From Archivesica marissinica (Eukaryota > Mollusca > Bivalvia > Venerida > Vesicomyidae): 64,000 nt of DNA. The stretch spans positions 83,755,787-83,819,786 of the forward strand of contig CM026404.1 in NCBI GenBank assembly GCA_014843695.1, given 5' to 3'. The position numbers and the translations under genes are program-made. Below the pieces are notes generated by a model that searched no databases, was not told the origin of the DNA, and saw only the letters and a program-made list of their open reading frames with translations. Below, one piece after another: positions 1 through 9,539 of this stretch (position 1 is its first letter; every line of letters starts with the position of its first letter).

Positions 1-400
1 CAATACATGTATCCATACTATGAATAATGATGGCTAAAGATATTTCACAACCTCACAAAATCATCTTAGAAGGAAAAAAGATATTAAATTGAATGCATTT
101 CTATTGATGGAGGAAATAAAGATATTGAATTTAATGCAATCTTATTGGTGGAGGGGGGAATAAATATATTGAATTGAATTGAATGCATACCTTCTTGATA
201 GAGGAAATAAAGGTATTGAATTGAATGCATACCTTCTTGATAGAGGAAATACAGATATTGAATTGAATTAATATAAGTGAATTGGTACCAACATTGACAT
301 TCAATAATATTGGGCTTTTATTTCTCTCCAATACGTTGTACGATTAGGTCATAGATTGTATATAACTACATAAGTATGCCGCTGTCACCATTATCAACAA

Positions 401-473
401 GGTCCCGTGGCCCAATGGATAAGGCGCCTGACTACGAATCAGGAGATTGCAAGTTCGAGTCCTGCCGGGATCA
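401..473 (+). tRNA. tRNA-Arg (anticodon ACG), unit 1
   Basis: A 73-nt cloverleaf. The acceptor arms GGTCCCG and CGGGATC pair with one G-U, and the discriminator base is A. The anticodon stem CCTGA/TCAGG encloses the loop CTACGAA, giving anticodon ACG. The T-loop is TTCGAGT. The T-stem GCAAG/CCTGC has one A-C mismatch, which all array copies with an intact T-arm share. The A box (TGGCCCAATGG) fits, and the B box differs from consensus at its first base. A four-T run follows at 478-481. Decoding of CGU/CGC/CGA after A34 editing is inferred from the anticodon. Confidence 0.85.
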
Positions 474-747
474 CACCGTTTTATCGATCATTCATTCATT
501 TATTGGCATTTGGCCACTTACAATAAATTTAATAAATATGGCCAAGACACATATACATTACAAAATGACATATCGATACATATATCAACAGCATGTCAAC
601 ATTCATAATTATGACATATAAACCTTCAGTCAATTATAAGCAGATATATCACCCAGGGTTTGTTTTCTTATCTTCATAGGTTCATGTATATATTTAACAG
701 TTTTGTACATACCATTCTATTTTCTGTTCACATAGTATGTGTAAACA

Positions 748-1470
748 TCAGTACCGATGGCCAAGTAGTGTGCATAAAATACTTTGTACGAGTATCAGCA
801 TATCTGGGACAACACAACAAAAATGATATTCAGATTCTGTAACATTTCTAGTACATAGTTTACATATACGATCTTGTCTGTCAATTCTGGCATATCTACC
901 AAATTCTATTTCAAGATTATGAGAACATTTTCTAAAACGTGTTAGTTCTTTTCTTAAATTATTGCTTTGTATAAGATCAAGGTATCGTTCATACCCAAAC
1001 TCGGTTTTATATATTCTATAATAATCAAGTTTGGAGACCGTGTTAATAGCAGTGTTCCATTCTTGAAAATATTGGTCACGTATACGTTTCCAAAGAATAG
1101 GCATATAGCTTAAAACATTTTTATATCACAATTGTTACAAACTTGTCCAACTCCTAATCTATTAATATATGCTTTTACACTGTTAGCCCAACTTATATTG
1201 TTTGTACTATGACATTGTTCCTCATATAATCTATACATCGGTGATTCCTGATTTTTCATCATCTTAATCCAATATTTTAAAGCACGTTCTTTACTGATTA
1301 CTGAAAGTGGATACCTACCCAGTTCTCCATATACAGCTAATGTAGGCGTTTGTTGCCGCACCCCTATAATATGTGTTTACAAAATCTCAGATGCAGCTTG
1401 TCTATTTCTTTAAAAGTGTATGCGCCCCAAACATCTGAGCCATATAGTATAGGTACAACCATTGAATCAA
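748..1470 (-). mobile_element. LINE fragment: RT C-terminal region, frameshifted
   Basis: On the minus strand, two ORFs in different frames (1361-1110, then 1104-748) together match the C-terminal end of a non-LTR retrotransposon polyprotein. Upstream, a third frame reads VVPILYGSDVWGAYTF. Then come LAVYGELGRYPLSV and a cysteine-rich end (ICKLC...EYHFCC) typical of the C-terminal zinc-binding region. The same family occurs at 16353-17461 and 30233-30600. There are frameshifts and a stop near 1365, so it is dead. It sits between tRNA units 1 and 2, with minisatellite on both sides, so it inserted into the array. Confidence 0.8.
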
Positions 1471-1874
1471 AATTATTAAGATATTGAATTGAATTCATAT
1501 CTTCTTTGTGAAGTAAATAAAGATATTGAATTGAATGCATTTTTATTGATGGAGGACATAAAGGTATAGAATTGAGTGCATATCTTATTGATGGGGGAAA
1601 TAAAGATATTTAATTGAATTTAATGCATTTCTTATTGATGGAGGAAATAAAGATATTGACTTGAATGCATACCTTCTTAATGGAGGAGATAAAGATATTG
1701 AATTGAATGCTTACCTTCTTGATAGAGGAAATAAAGATATTGAATGGAATTAATATAAGTGAATTGGTACGAAATATAGTTATTATTGATTAATATTGGG
1801 CTTTCAGTAGTACGATTAGGTTATAGATTGTATAAACCTACACAAGTATGACATGTCAATACTATTATCAACAA

Positions 1875-1955
1875 GGTCCCGTGGCCCAATGGCCCAATGG
1901 ATAAGGCGCCTGACTACGAATCAGGAGATTGCAAGTTCGAGTCCTGCCGGGATCA
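1875..1955 (+). tRNA. tRNA-Arg(ACG) unit 2, with 8-bp D-arm duplication
   Basis: Identical in the acceptor, anticodon and T arms to unit 1, but GGCCCAAT is duplicated in the D arm, giving 81 nt. The duplication adds eight bases to the D arm, so folding and function are doubtful. The downstream T run is broken (CCTTTGTATC). Units 5 and 9 carry the same duplication. Confidence 0.7.
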
Positions 1956-2447
1956 AACCTTTGTATCGATTATTAAGATATTCAATTGAATGCATATCTG
2001 CTTGATGAAGTAAATGACGATATTGCATTGAATGCATTTTTATTGATAGACGAAATAAAGATATTGGGTTGAATTGAATGCATTTCCTATTGATGAGTGA
2101 AATAAAGATATTGAATTGAATGCATTTCTTGTTGATGGAGGATATTAAAGATATTAAATTGAATGCATACATTCTTGATAGAGGAACGAACGATATTGGA
2201 TTGAATTGATATAAGTGAATTGGTACCAAGAATAGGCCTACTCAGTCACCGCAGAAGATGTTCAACAAGAGCGCAATCCATCGTCTCATAAGACGGACGG
2301 AGGCTGATGATGATGATGGTACCAACTATGGTGATTATTGACATTCAATAATATTGGGCTTTTATTTTTCTCCAATACGTTGTACGATTAGGTTATAGAT
2401 AGTATAGACCTACACAGGTATGCCATTGTCAATAATAGTATTAACAA

Positions 2448-2520
2448 GGTCCCGTGGCCCAATGGATAAGGCACCTGACTACGAATCAGGAGATTGCATG
2501 TTCGAGTCTTGCCGGGATTA
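2448..2520 (+). tRNA. tRNA-Arg(ACG) unit 3, diverged
   Basis: 73 nt with anticodon ACG intact. It differs from unit 1 at four sites: GCGCCTG becomes GCACCTG, GCAAG becomes GCATG, GTCCT becomes GTCTT, and the last acceptor base is T. The T-stem is weakened further, so this is probably a decaying copy. A five-T run follows (CACCTTTTTATC). Confidence 0.65.
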
Positions 2521-2810
2521 CACCTTTTTATCTATTATTAAGATATTGAATTGAATGCATATCATATTTGTGAGATAAATGACGATATTGAATTGAATGC
2601 ATTTTTATTGATGTTGGAAATAAAGATATTGAATTGAATTCATACCTTCTTGATGGAGGAGATAAAGATATTGAATTTAATGCATACCTTCTTGATGTTG
2701 GAAATAAAGATATTGAATTGAATTCATACCTTCTTGATGGAGGAGATAAAGATATTTAATTTAATGCATACCTTCTTGATGGAGGAGATACAGATATTTA
2801 ATATTAATAT

Positions 2811-3160
2811 TTTATTCTGCTGCGGGGTGACCAACAGTGAGGAGGGTGGCCCTACACAGGACCACGTACAGACCAGGCCTTGTCATCCTGGCACGGAAAG
2901 AAGTAACCACCAGAGGACGTCTCCATAAGCTTCATAGAAGAAGAATCGCCAGCAAATACAGCAATAACCAACGTAGAAGAATAGGACTAATCAGCGTAGA
3001 AGAATAATCATCGCAGAACACGGATATAATCATCGTAGACCACGGATATAATCATCATTGAACAACCATCACAGAAGAATCACCTTAGGATATAACCAAC
3101 TTAGAGAATACAGTCGCCCAAATGCATTTATGCGGTGGCGACTTTAAATAAAATTACATC
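2811..3160 (+). repeat. Dispersed repeat family E, copy 1
   Basis: Interrupts the minisatellite between tRNA units 3 and 4. It begins with a segment (TGCTGCGGGGTGACCAACAG) also found inverted near 42060 and, diverged, near 54160. It ends with a GTCGCC...GGCGAC hairpin and a TTTAAATAAAATT tail. The other copies are minus-strand. The short conserved frame (CCGVTNSEEGG) is not a recognised domain. A SINE-like or non-autonomous retroelement is inferred from the A-rich 3' end and from the 12-bp duplication flanking the copy at 41773-42278. Confidence 0.6.
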
Positions 3161-3353
3161 GTTCGTGCATACCTTCTTGATAGAGCAACGAGCGATATTG
3201 GATTGAATTGATATAAGTGAATTGGTACCAACTATGGTTATTATTGACATTCAATAATATTGGGCTTTTATTTTTCTCCAATATGTAGTACGATTAGGCT
3301 ATAGATTGTATAAACTTACACAACTATGCCATTGTCGATACTATTATCAACAA

Positions 3354-3426
3354 GGTCCCGTGGCCCAATGGATAAGGCGCCTGACTACGAATCAGGAGAT
3401 TGCAAGTTCGAGTCCTGCCGGGATCA
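3354..3426 (+). tRNA. tRNA-Arg(ACG) unit 4
   Basis: Same 73-nt sequence as unit 1, including the T-stem A-C mismatch, followed by a five-T run suited to Pol III termination. It is one of three array copies (units 1, 4 and 8) with no further damage. Confidence 0.85.
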
Positions 3427-3859
3427 CAACTTTTTATCTATTATTAAGATATTGAATTGAATGCATATCTTGTTGATGAAGGAAATAAGGATATTGAATT
3501 GAATGCATGTCTTCTTAATGGAGGAAATAAAGATATTGAATTAAATTCATACCTTCTTGATGGAGGAGATACAGATATTTAATTGAATTCATACCTTCTT
3601 GATGGAGGAGATACAGATATTTAATTTAATGCATACCTTCTTGATGGAGGAGATAAAGATATTGCATTTAATGCATACCTTCTTGATAGAGGAACGAACG
3701 ATATTGAATTGAATTGATATAAGTGAATTGGTACCAACTATGGTTATTATTGACATTCAATAATATTGGGCTTTTATTTTTCTCCAATATGTTGTACGAT
3801 TAGAGTATATATTGTATAAACTTACACAACTATGCCATTGTCGATACTATTATTAACAA

Positions 3860-3923
3860 GGTCCCGTGGCCCAATGGCCCAATGGATAAGGCGCCTGACT
3901 ACGAATCAGGAGATTGCAAGTTC
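3860..3923 (+). pseudogene. tRNA-Arg pseudogene, unit 5, 3' truncated
   Basis: Carries the 8-bp D-arm duplication and ends abruptly after GCAAGTTC in the T-loop, running straight into TATTATTAAGATATTG. The 3' half of the T-arm, the acceptor 3' strand and the terminator are all missing. The deletion join suggests recombination within the array. Confidence 0.85.
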
Positions 3924-4218
3924 TATTATTAAGATATTGAATTGAATTCATACCTTCTTGATAGAGGAAATAAAGATATTGAATTGAATGCATACCTTCT
4001 TGATGGAGGAGATAAAGATATTGCATTTAATGCATACCTTCTTGATAGAGGAACGAACGATATTGGATTGAATTGATATAAGTGAATTGGTACCAACTAT
4101 GGTTGTTATTGAAATTCAATAATATTGGGCTTTTATTTTTCTCCAATATGTAGTACGATTAGGTTATGGATTGTATAAACTTACACAACTATGCCATTGT
4201 CAATGCTATTATCAACAA

Positions 4219-4291
4219 GGTCCCGTGGCCCAAATGATAAGGCGCCTGACTACGAATCAGGAGATTGCAAGTTCGAGTCCTGCCGGGATCA
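4219..4291 (+). tRNA. tRNA-Arg(ACG) unit 6, altered D-loop
   Basis: 73 nt, with acceptor, anticodon and T arms like unit 1. The D-loop reads CCCAAATGATAA instead of CCCAATGGATAA, losing one G of the conserved G18-G19 pair that contacts the T-loop. A T run follows. Function is uncertain. Confidence 0.7.
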
Positions 4292-4555
4292 AACCTTTTT
4301 ATCGATTATTAAGATATTGAATTGAATTCATACCTTCTTGATAGAGGAGATAAAGATATTGAATTTAATGCATACCTTTTGATAGAGGAACGAACGATAT
4401 TGGATTGAATTGATATAAGTGAATTGGTACCAACTATGGTTATTATTGACATTCAATAATATTGGGCTTTTATTTTTCTCCAATATGTAGTAAGATTAGG
4501 TTATAGATTGTATAAACTTACACAACTATGCCATAGTCAATACTATTATCAACAA

Positions 4556-4628
4556 TGTCCCGTGGCCCAATGGATAAGGCGCCTGACTACGAATCAAGAG
4601 ATTGCAAGTTCGAGTCCTGACGGGATCG
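4556..4628 (+). pseudogene. tRNA-Arg pseudogene, unit 7
   Basis: The anticodon ACG is kept, but position 1 is T, the anticodon stem is broken (TCAGG to TCAAG), the T-stem 3' strand is CCTGA and the discriminator is G. Several independent stem changes point to loss of function. Confidence 0.75.
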
Positions 4629-4982
4629 CACCTTTTGATCGATTATTAAGATATTGAATTGAATGCATTTTTTATTGATATACGAAATAAAGATATTGGA
4701 TTGAATTGAATGCATTTCTTGTTGATGGAGGATATAACGATATTAAATTGAATGCATACATTCTTGATAGAGGAAATAAAGATATTGAATTGAATGCATA
4801 CCTTCTTGATAGAGGAAAGAACGATATTGGATTGAATTGATATAAGTGAATTGGTACCAACTATGGTTATTATTGACATTCAATAATATTGGGCTTTTAT
4901 TTTTCTCCAATACGTTGTACGATTAGGTTATAGATAGTATAGACCTACACAAGTATGCCATTGTCAATAATATTATTAACAA

Positions 4983-5055
4983 GGTCCCGTGGCCCAATGG
5001 ATAAGGCGCCTGACTACGAATCAGGAGATTGCAAGTTCGAGTCCTGCCGGGATCA
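4983..5055 (+). tRNA. tRNA-Arg(ACG) unit 8
   Basis: Identical in all arms to units 1 and 4, with a five-T run a few bases downstream. It has the shared T-stem mismatch and no other defect. Confidence 0.85.
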
Positions 5056-5320
5056 AACCTTTTTATCTATTATTAAGATATTGAATTGAATGCATTTCTT
5101 GTTGATAGAGGAGATAAAGATATTGAATTGAATGCATGTCTTCTTGATGGAGGAACGAACGATATTGGATTTAACTGATATAAGTGAATTGGTACCAACT
5201 ATGGTTATTATTGACATTCAATAATATTGGGCTTTTATTTTTCTCCAATATGTTGTACGATTAAATTATAGATTGTATAAACCTACATAAGTATGCCATT
5301 GTCAATACTATTATTAACAA

Positions 5321-5401
5321 GGTCCCGTGGCCCAATGGCCCAATGGATAAGGCTCCTGATTACGAATCAGGAGATTGCAAGTTCGAGTCCTGCCGGGATC
5401 A
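5321..5401 (+). tRNA. tRNA-Arg(ACG) unit 9, with 8-bp D-arm duplication
   Basis: 81 nt with the GGCCCAAT duplication. The anticodon loop is TTACGAA (C32 to T), still ACG, and base 26 is T. A five-T run follows. It is the last unit. The minisatellite decays just after it (about 5460). Confidence 0.65.
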
Positions 5402-5460
5402 CACCTTTTTATCGATTATTAAGATATTGAATTGAATGCATATCTTTTTGATGCGGGCTA

Positions 5461-6394
5461 TAAATTGAATGCATATTTATTAACTATAAATTTCTTATAT
5501 ATTGTTTTAGTCTCAAATAGTATCAATGAAGTGTACTGTATATTGTTCACGATTAGCTTCTTGTGAAGGACAGGTGTGTGCAGCACGTTAATCACAATGT
5601 ATGCATGATTGAATAAACAAACACAAAACTCTGTCAAAACGTAAGTTTATAAAGCAATGAGCTGTCATAGCAAGAAACATACACTCTTCAGTGGAGTCAC
5701 TATCGTTTGCTCTAACTGGTTCATAAAGTGGTAACATGAAAATGGGTACTATCTCATAGATTCTGTAATTACAGTTTATGCTGGAAGCTGGATACGATAT
5801 GTATGACCACTTTTATTGAGGTAATGCTACTACTGTTGAAGCCATAAGGTAACAGCGTTCCCTTGAAATATATAGAATGGTAGAATGGCTCCTTGTGACA
5901 TGGCCCCTAGTACCACACAATTTGCACAACCCTAGCCATATCCAAGTAGAAGACACCTATCCTTCAATTACCAAATTGACGTCATCACATTACAGCTTTA
6001 ACAACCCGTACTATATCTTGTTGAATGTACCATCTATGCGGAAATATACTGAGTAGAACAGCTCGCCAATAGCACCAGTAATGACAACAGAAATCTCAGC
6101 TTCATTAGACGTAATTTATATATTGCCCTCAATAAAAATCAAGCAAACTGCGTACAAGTCAGTAGCATACCTATTGTCGAATTTCCAGGCACAGTTTGTG
6201 AGTTCCATGAAAAATCTGCGTACAAGTCAGTGGAATACCTATTGTCGAATTTACAGGCACAGTATGTGAGTCCCATGACAATGGAGACATTCAACACATT
6301 GAAATGCAGAGAAGCCCGTTTGAGGAAAAAATCGCTACCACAACAGGTCAAGCGTAACCGTAATATTGGACAACTTAGAGTGGAAATCATGTAG
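5461..6394. other. No gene seen; short two-copy tandem repeat inside
   Basis: AT-rich unique sequence with no convincing coding region. A 68-bp unit beginning CTGCGTACAAGTCAGT is present twice (6148-6215 and 6216-6283). The two short ORFs here lie over this duplication and are not supported as genes. Confidence 0.6.
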
Positions 6395-6520
6395 ATTTTA
6401 TTCTTTATTTACGTCTCATCAATGTACAACAAACAACATTCAATATAATAAAAACATATCGATGTACATTGCCACTCAATAATGAATTATAAGAGACAGT
6501 AACAGTAACAATTCACAATA
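6395..6520 (-). mobile_element. LINE 3' UTR remnant
   Basis: On the minus strand it reads CATTATTGAGTGGC then an AT-rich end, shared with 40045-40165 (the 3' UTR of the plus-strand LINE) and 27185-27290. No coding part remains. Confidence 0.5.
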
Positions 6521-6613
6521 TCACACGATTCAACATATAAGTTTCTTAAAACTAGAGGTTATAGAGGTTGATCCAGACCGATACTCTCACAAACTGAAGA
6601 CAATTGTCAAAAT

Positions 6614-6728
6614 GGTGACGGGCAAATTGCCACCATTACACCACAGCCGTAAAACGTAGCGTGAGGGACCATATTATGTGAAAATCCCACCATTCCCTCA
6701 CGCCCTGTGTAATGCCAGCCATGTCACC
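6614..6728. repeat. Imperfect foldback (inverted repeat)
   Basis: The outer arms GGTGAC (6614) and GTCACC (6723) and the inner arms GCGTGAGGGA (6659-6668) and TCCCTCACGC (6694-6703) pair around a 25-bp loop. Intermediate stretches (CCATTACACCACAG and CTGTGTAATG) also pair partly. It could be an old foldback MITE. No target-site duplication was clear. Confidence 0.5.
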
Positions 6729-7365
6729 ACCATCACCATGTGCAACCGCTATCAGTGAGATTCTCAGTCTAAAACAAGACCTACTCTTAAATATAAATTT
6801 GTTAAATCTAAATTGCCTACACTAATCCTATCTAAGAAGTGCTTACAAATATGTATTAAAACACTGATATTGAAAAGGAGCACTAACGCGCTGTATTACC
6901 AGCTGTATTACCAGCTGGAAGAAACACTCATACTGTTATACACTCAACAATAAGCTAGTAGACAAAACTCAACATCTTACCCCCAAACAGACTTTCCAGA
7001 TATACCCAACACGATTCATTCCAGATTTAACAGACAAAAACAACATACAATATGCAGGCTCTCTTCTCGAGAACCATCAGAGAGTGGAGTCTAGTACTGG
7101 ACAACGTATCAATTGGCTTAGTTGAGACTTTTAGGACTCAACTAACCGAACACGTTGATGAAAACACCTTTCCAAATTTTATTTTTAAAATTCCATGGTA
7201 TATTATATATATTTCAGTTTTAATTACCTTTCCCCTGGCAGTATATTTAGTCAGTTGAATTTGACCCGCAAAAGTAGAAGAAGGATTGTGCAATAGAAAT
7301 GGATAAAAATAGCCGATGACAAAATAATAGATTGTCCCCATCTCCAAACTTGACTCTTTTCTCGT
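6729..7365. other. No recognised gene
   Basis: AT-rich sequence. A 68-codon ORF at 7052-7258 has a hydrophobic end, but no family is recognised and its antisense shadow is just as long, so it is not called. Confidence 0.5.
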
Positions 7366-7642
7366 ACGTTTATTTATCGTCGCTACCGGTTGCCCATACC
7401 AACGACGCCCCCTGAAGAGATTAGACATTTTAGATGTTTGTAGGATAGTGCAATGATACAGACAGAGACCCATTCCGGAATTTCCTCTGGTTCTTTTACG
7501 TGCACGGTTTAAAGCACCGACACGAGACCTCGGTTTAACGTCCCATCTGAAATACTGTTAATTTTATTATGGTCAGACGGGGGATCGAACCTGCGATACC
7601 TGGATTACCAGTCCAGCATGTTACCACTGGACTACAGATCCG
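7366..7642 (-). mobile_element. SINE-A copy (tRNA-derived)
   Basis: Full-length, minus strand. The tRNA-like head (about 7571-7642) has an anticodon-like loop CTGGTAA and B box GGTTCGATCCCC, but its acceptor arms do not pair. The central body (GAGGTCTCGTGTCGGTGC...GTGCACGTAAAAGAACC) is conserved among all SINE-A copies. The 3' end is ACCGGTAGCGACGATAAATAAACG. The strong conservation of the body resembles SINE superfamilies with a shared core, but I cannot name which one. Confidence 0.9.
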
Positions 7643-8019
7643 TTTTATTATTTATATATCAACCATATCACAACATATGTTAACTAATTACATGTATTAA
7701 TGTATTATTATACTGAGTTAATAATAAAGAATAATTGAAATGAATTGAAAATTGGCATTTGCAAGTGGCCGTGGCAGTTTACTATTTCTATTATCCCGTT
7801 CAGCCATTAGAAATATACGTTTCACAGTAGTCGAAAGTCCAATTATCTGGCTATCAATATCATATAGACGCATCGTTTGAATATATCAGACATATTGTAA
7901 TGCCGTTAGCAAATGTAAGCCGACATAATTATACTACTGCGTGATCTATGTTCTGATTTCTAGACAACTGTGTCACTTCATTGTACAGATAAAGGGCATT
8001 GGAACATGTGCACATTGGC

Positions 8020-8306
8020 GGATCTGTAGTCCAGTGGTTAACACGCTGGACTGGTAATCCAGGGATCGCAGGTTCGATCCCCCGTCTGACCATAATAAAA
8101 TTAACAGTCTTTCAGATGGGACGTTAAACCGAGGTCTCGTGTCGGTGCTTTACACCGTGCACGTAAAAGAACCAGAGGAGGCTCTGGATTGGGTCTCTTT
8201 CTGTATCATTGCACTATCCTCCAAAATCTAAAATGACTAATCTCTTCAGGAGGCGTCGCTCATATGGGCAACCGGTAGCGACGAACAATAAATGTAAAAC
8301 ACACAC
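8020..8306 (+). mobile_element. SINE-A copy with 10-bp target-site duplication
   Basis: Full-length, plus strand, flanked by GCACATTGGC at 8010-8019 and 8307-8316. The head has one extra T in the A box (GTGGTTAACACG). The duplication fixes both ends and supports LINE-mediated insertion. Confidence 0.92.
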
Positions 8307-8429
8307 GCACATTGGCATTTAATTCAATATTTAGGTGATTTTGCAAAAGTTCACAAAAAATAATGTAATCGTATATTTATATTCTGTCAGAAAGGAAACA
8401 CAGTTTGCAGTTTATTCCTGACAATATAG

Positions 8430-8458
8430 CGTCGGCCTAATATCAATACCTCGTATAG
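8430..8458 (+). repeat. Left terminal inverted repeat
   Basis: Reads CGTCGGCC then TAATATCAATACC, ending CTCGTATAG. It matches the reverse complement of 11919-11947, with A in place of T at one internal site. Confidence 0.85.
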
Positions 8459-9539
8459 CCAGTTTTCTATATTTTACAGGAGAGACATTTTTGTTTCTCA
8501 TTGTTTCAAATTTTGTTGGAATCTTTCTAAATTTCGAATGTACCATTAAGATGTCATAACAAATTGCTTAGCAATCTGATTTTTGCATTTGTAAACAAAA
8601 TAGATGAGTAATCTCGTATACGATCGTTTGGCACCAGTTTTAAATTTTTAATACATATACGACTTTTTGTATTGTGGTACTCAATAATGCAATATACAAT
8701 TATTCTGTATGAATAGATGGTATTTATATCAAAATATTGACATTGTAGCAAACAAATGTAAACCATATTCTTCATAGGAAAAAATCAAGTTCTCGGGGAC
8801 AACTCCACCTACAGTAAAAATTGTATTCATCGACCGTCACACCAGAAATTTGGTGATTACTATTGCAAGATGGTCGCTAAATTTAGGTTGAATGTAATCC
8901 CAAGATATTAACGTCTCTTATAGTGTCGCTTAGGACAGGTTTGAAGTATGGTATCAATAGATTAAAAACACTCTGGCTTATAAGAACAACATTTATAACA
9001 GATAATTTCAAAGAAGAAATAACGTTGAAATACTAACTATAATTATTTACTTCCTGTAATATAGAACTATAACTAGATCTACTGTGAAACCTGTATCAAT
9101 CGGCCATAGACAATAATACCTTTCAGGCAGGTGGCAGTTGGAGCTTCCTGCATTACATTTGACCTGTATTATACTACCACCTGTCCAGAACAACCACTAT
9201 GTTGTATGTCATATGGTCGTATAAAACATGTTTGACTGTAAATGCCAATGATGCTATAAGTTGAAAGGAAAGAGAAATCTGCAAATGTGAACAAAAACAA
9301 TGCGTAAAACGCACAATAGGGTTATACAAAAACAATGCCGAAAATAACTGCTCATAATGAGCAGTGAAGTTTCAATGTTTTGAATTGTTTTGTAATGGAA
9401 GGAAACTCACTAGACACTCCTGTAACCTCCACTAATGAACATTATGACTTAAGGCAGCTCTCAATTCCTACAGTAAGTAGTTCAAAATAACAGCTATCTA
9501 CTTTATAGCACAGATAGCAGAGTTTTCACTCTTGTGTAC

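Larger units (their letters stand above)
60..5460 (+). repeat. Composite tRNA-Arg(ACG) tandem array
   Basis: Nine tRNA-Arg-like units start at 401, 1875, 2448, 3354, 3860, 4219, 4556, 4983 and 5321. Each is preceded by a conserved spacer of about 145 bp, which begins near a GAATTGGTACCAA motif and runs to ATCAACAA just before the tRNA. Units are separated by a variable number of about 42-bp minisatellite copies (core AAAGATATTGAATTGAATGC, then CTTCTTGATGGAGGA). Later insertions interrupt the array: a LINE fragment at 748-1470 and a family-E repeat at 2811-3160. Unit spacing varies from 337 to 1474 bp. The ORFs across the array are translated minisatellite and are not genes. Confidence 0.9.

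Noticed and set aside
376..621. 81-codon ORF over tRNA unit 1
   Set aside because: Chance frame across a tRNA gene.
7571..7642. tRNA gene calls at SINE heads (also 8020, 28800, 45371, 61680 and others)
   Set aside because: Acceptor arms do not pair and each is followed by the same SINE body, so they are SINE heads and not tRNA genes.
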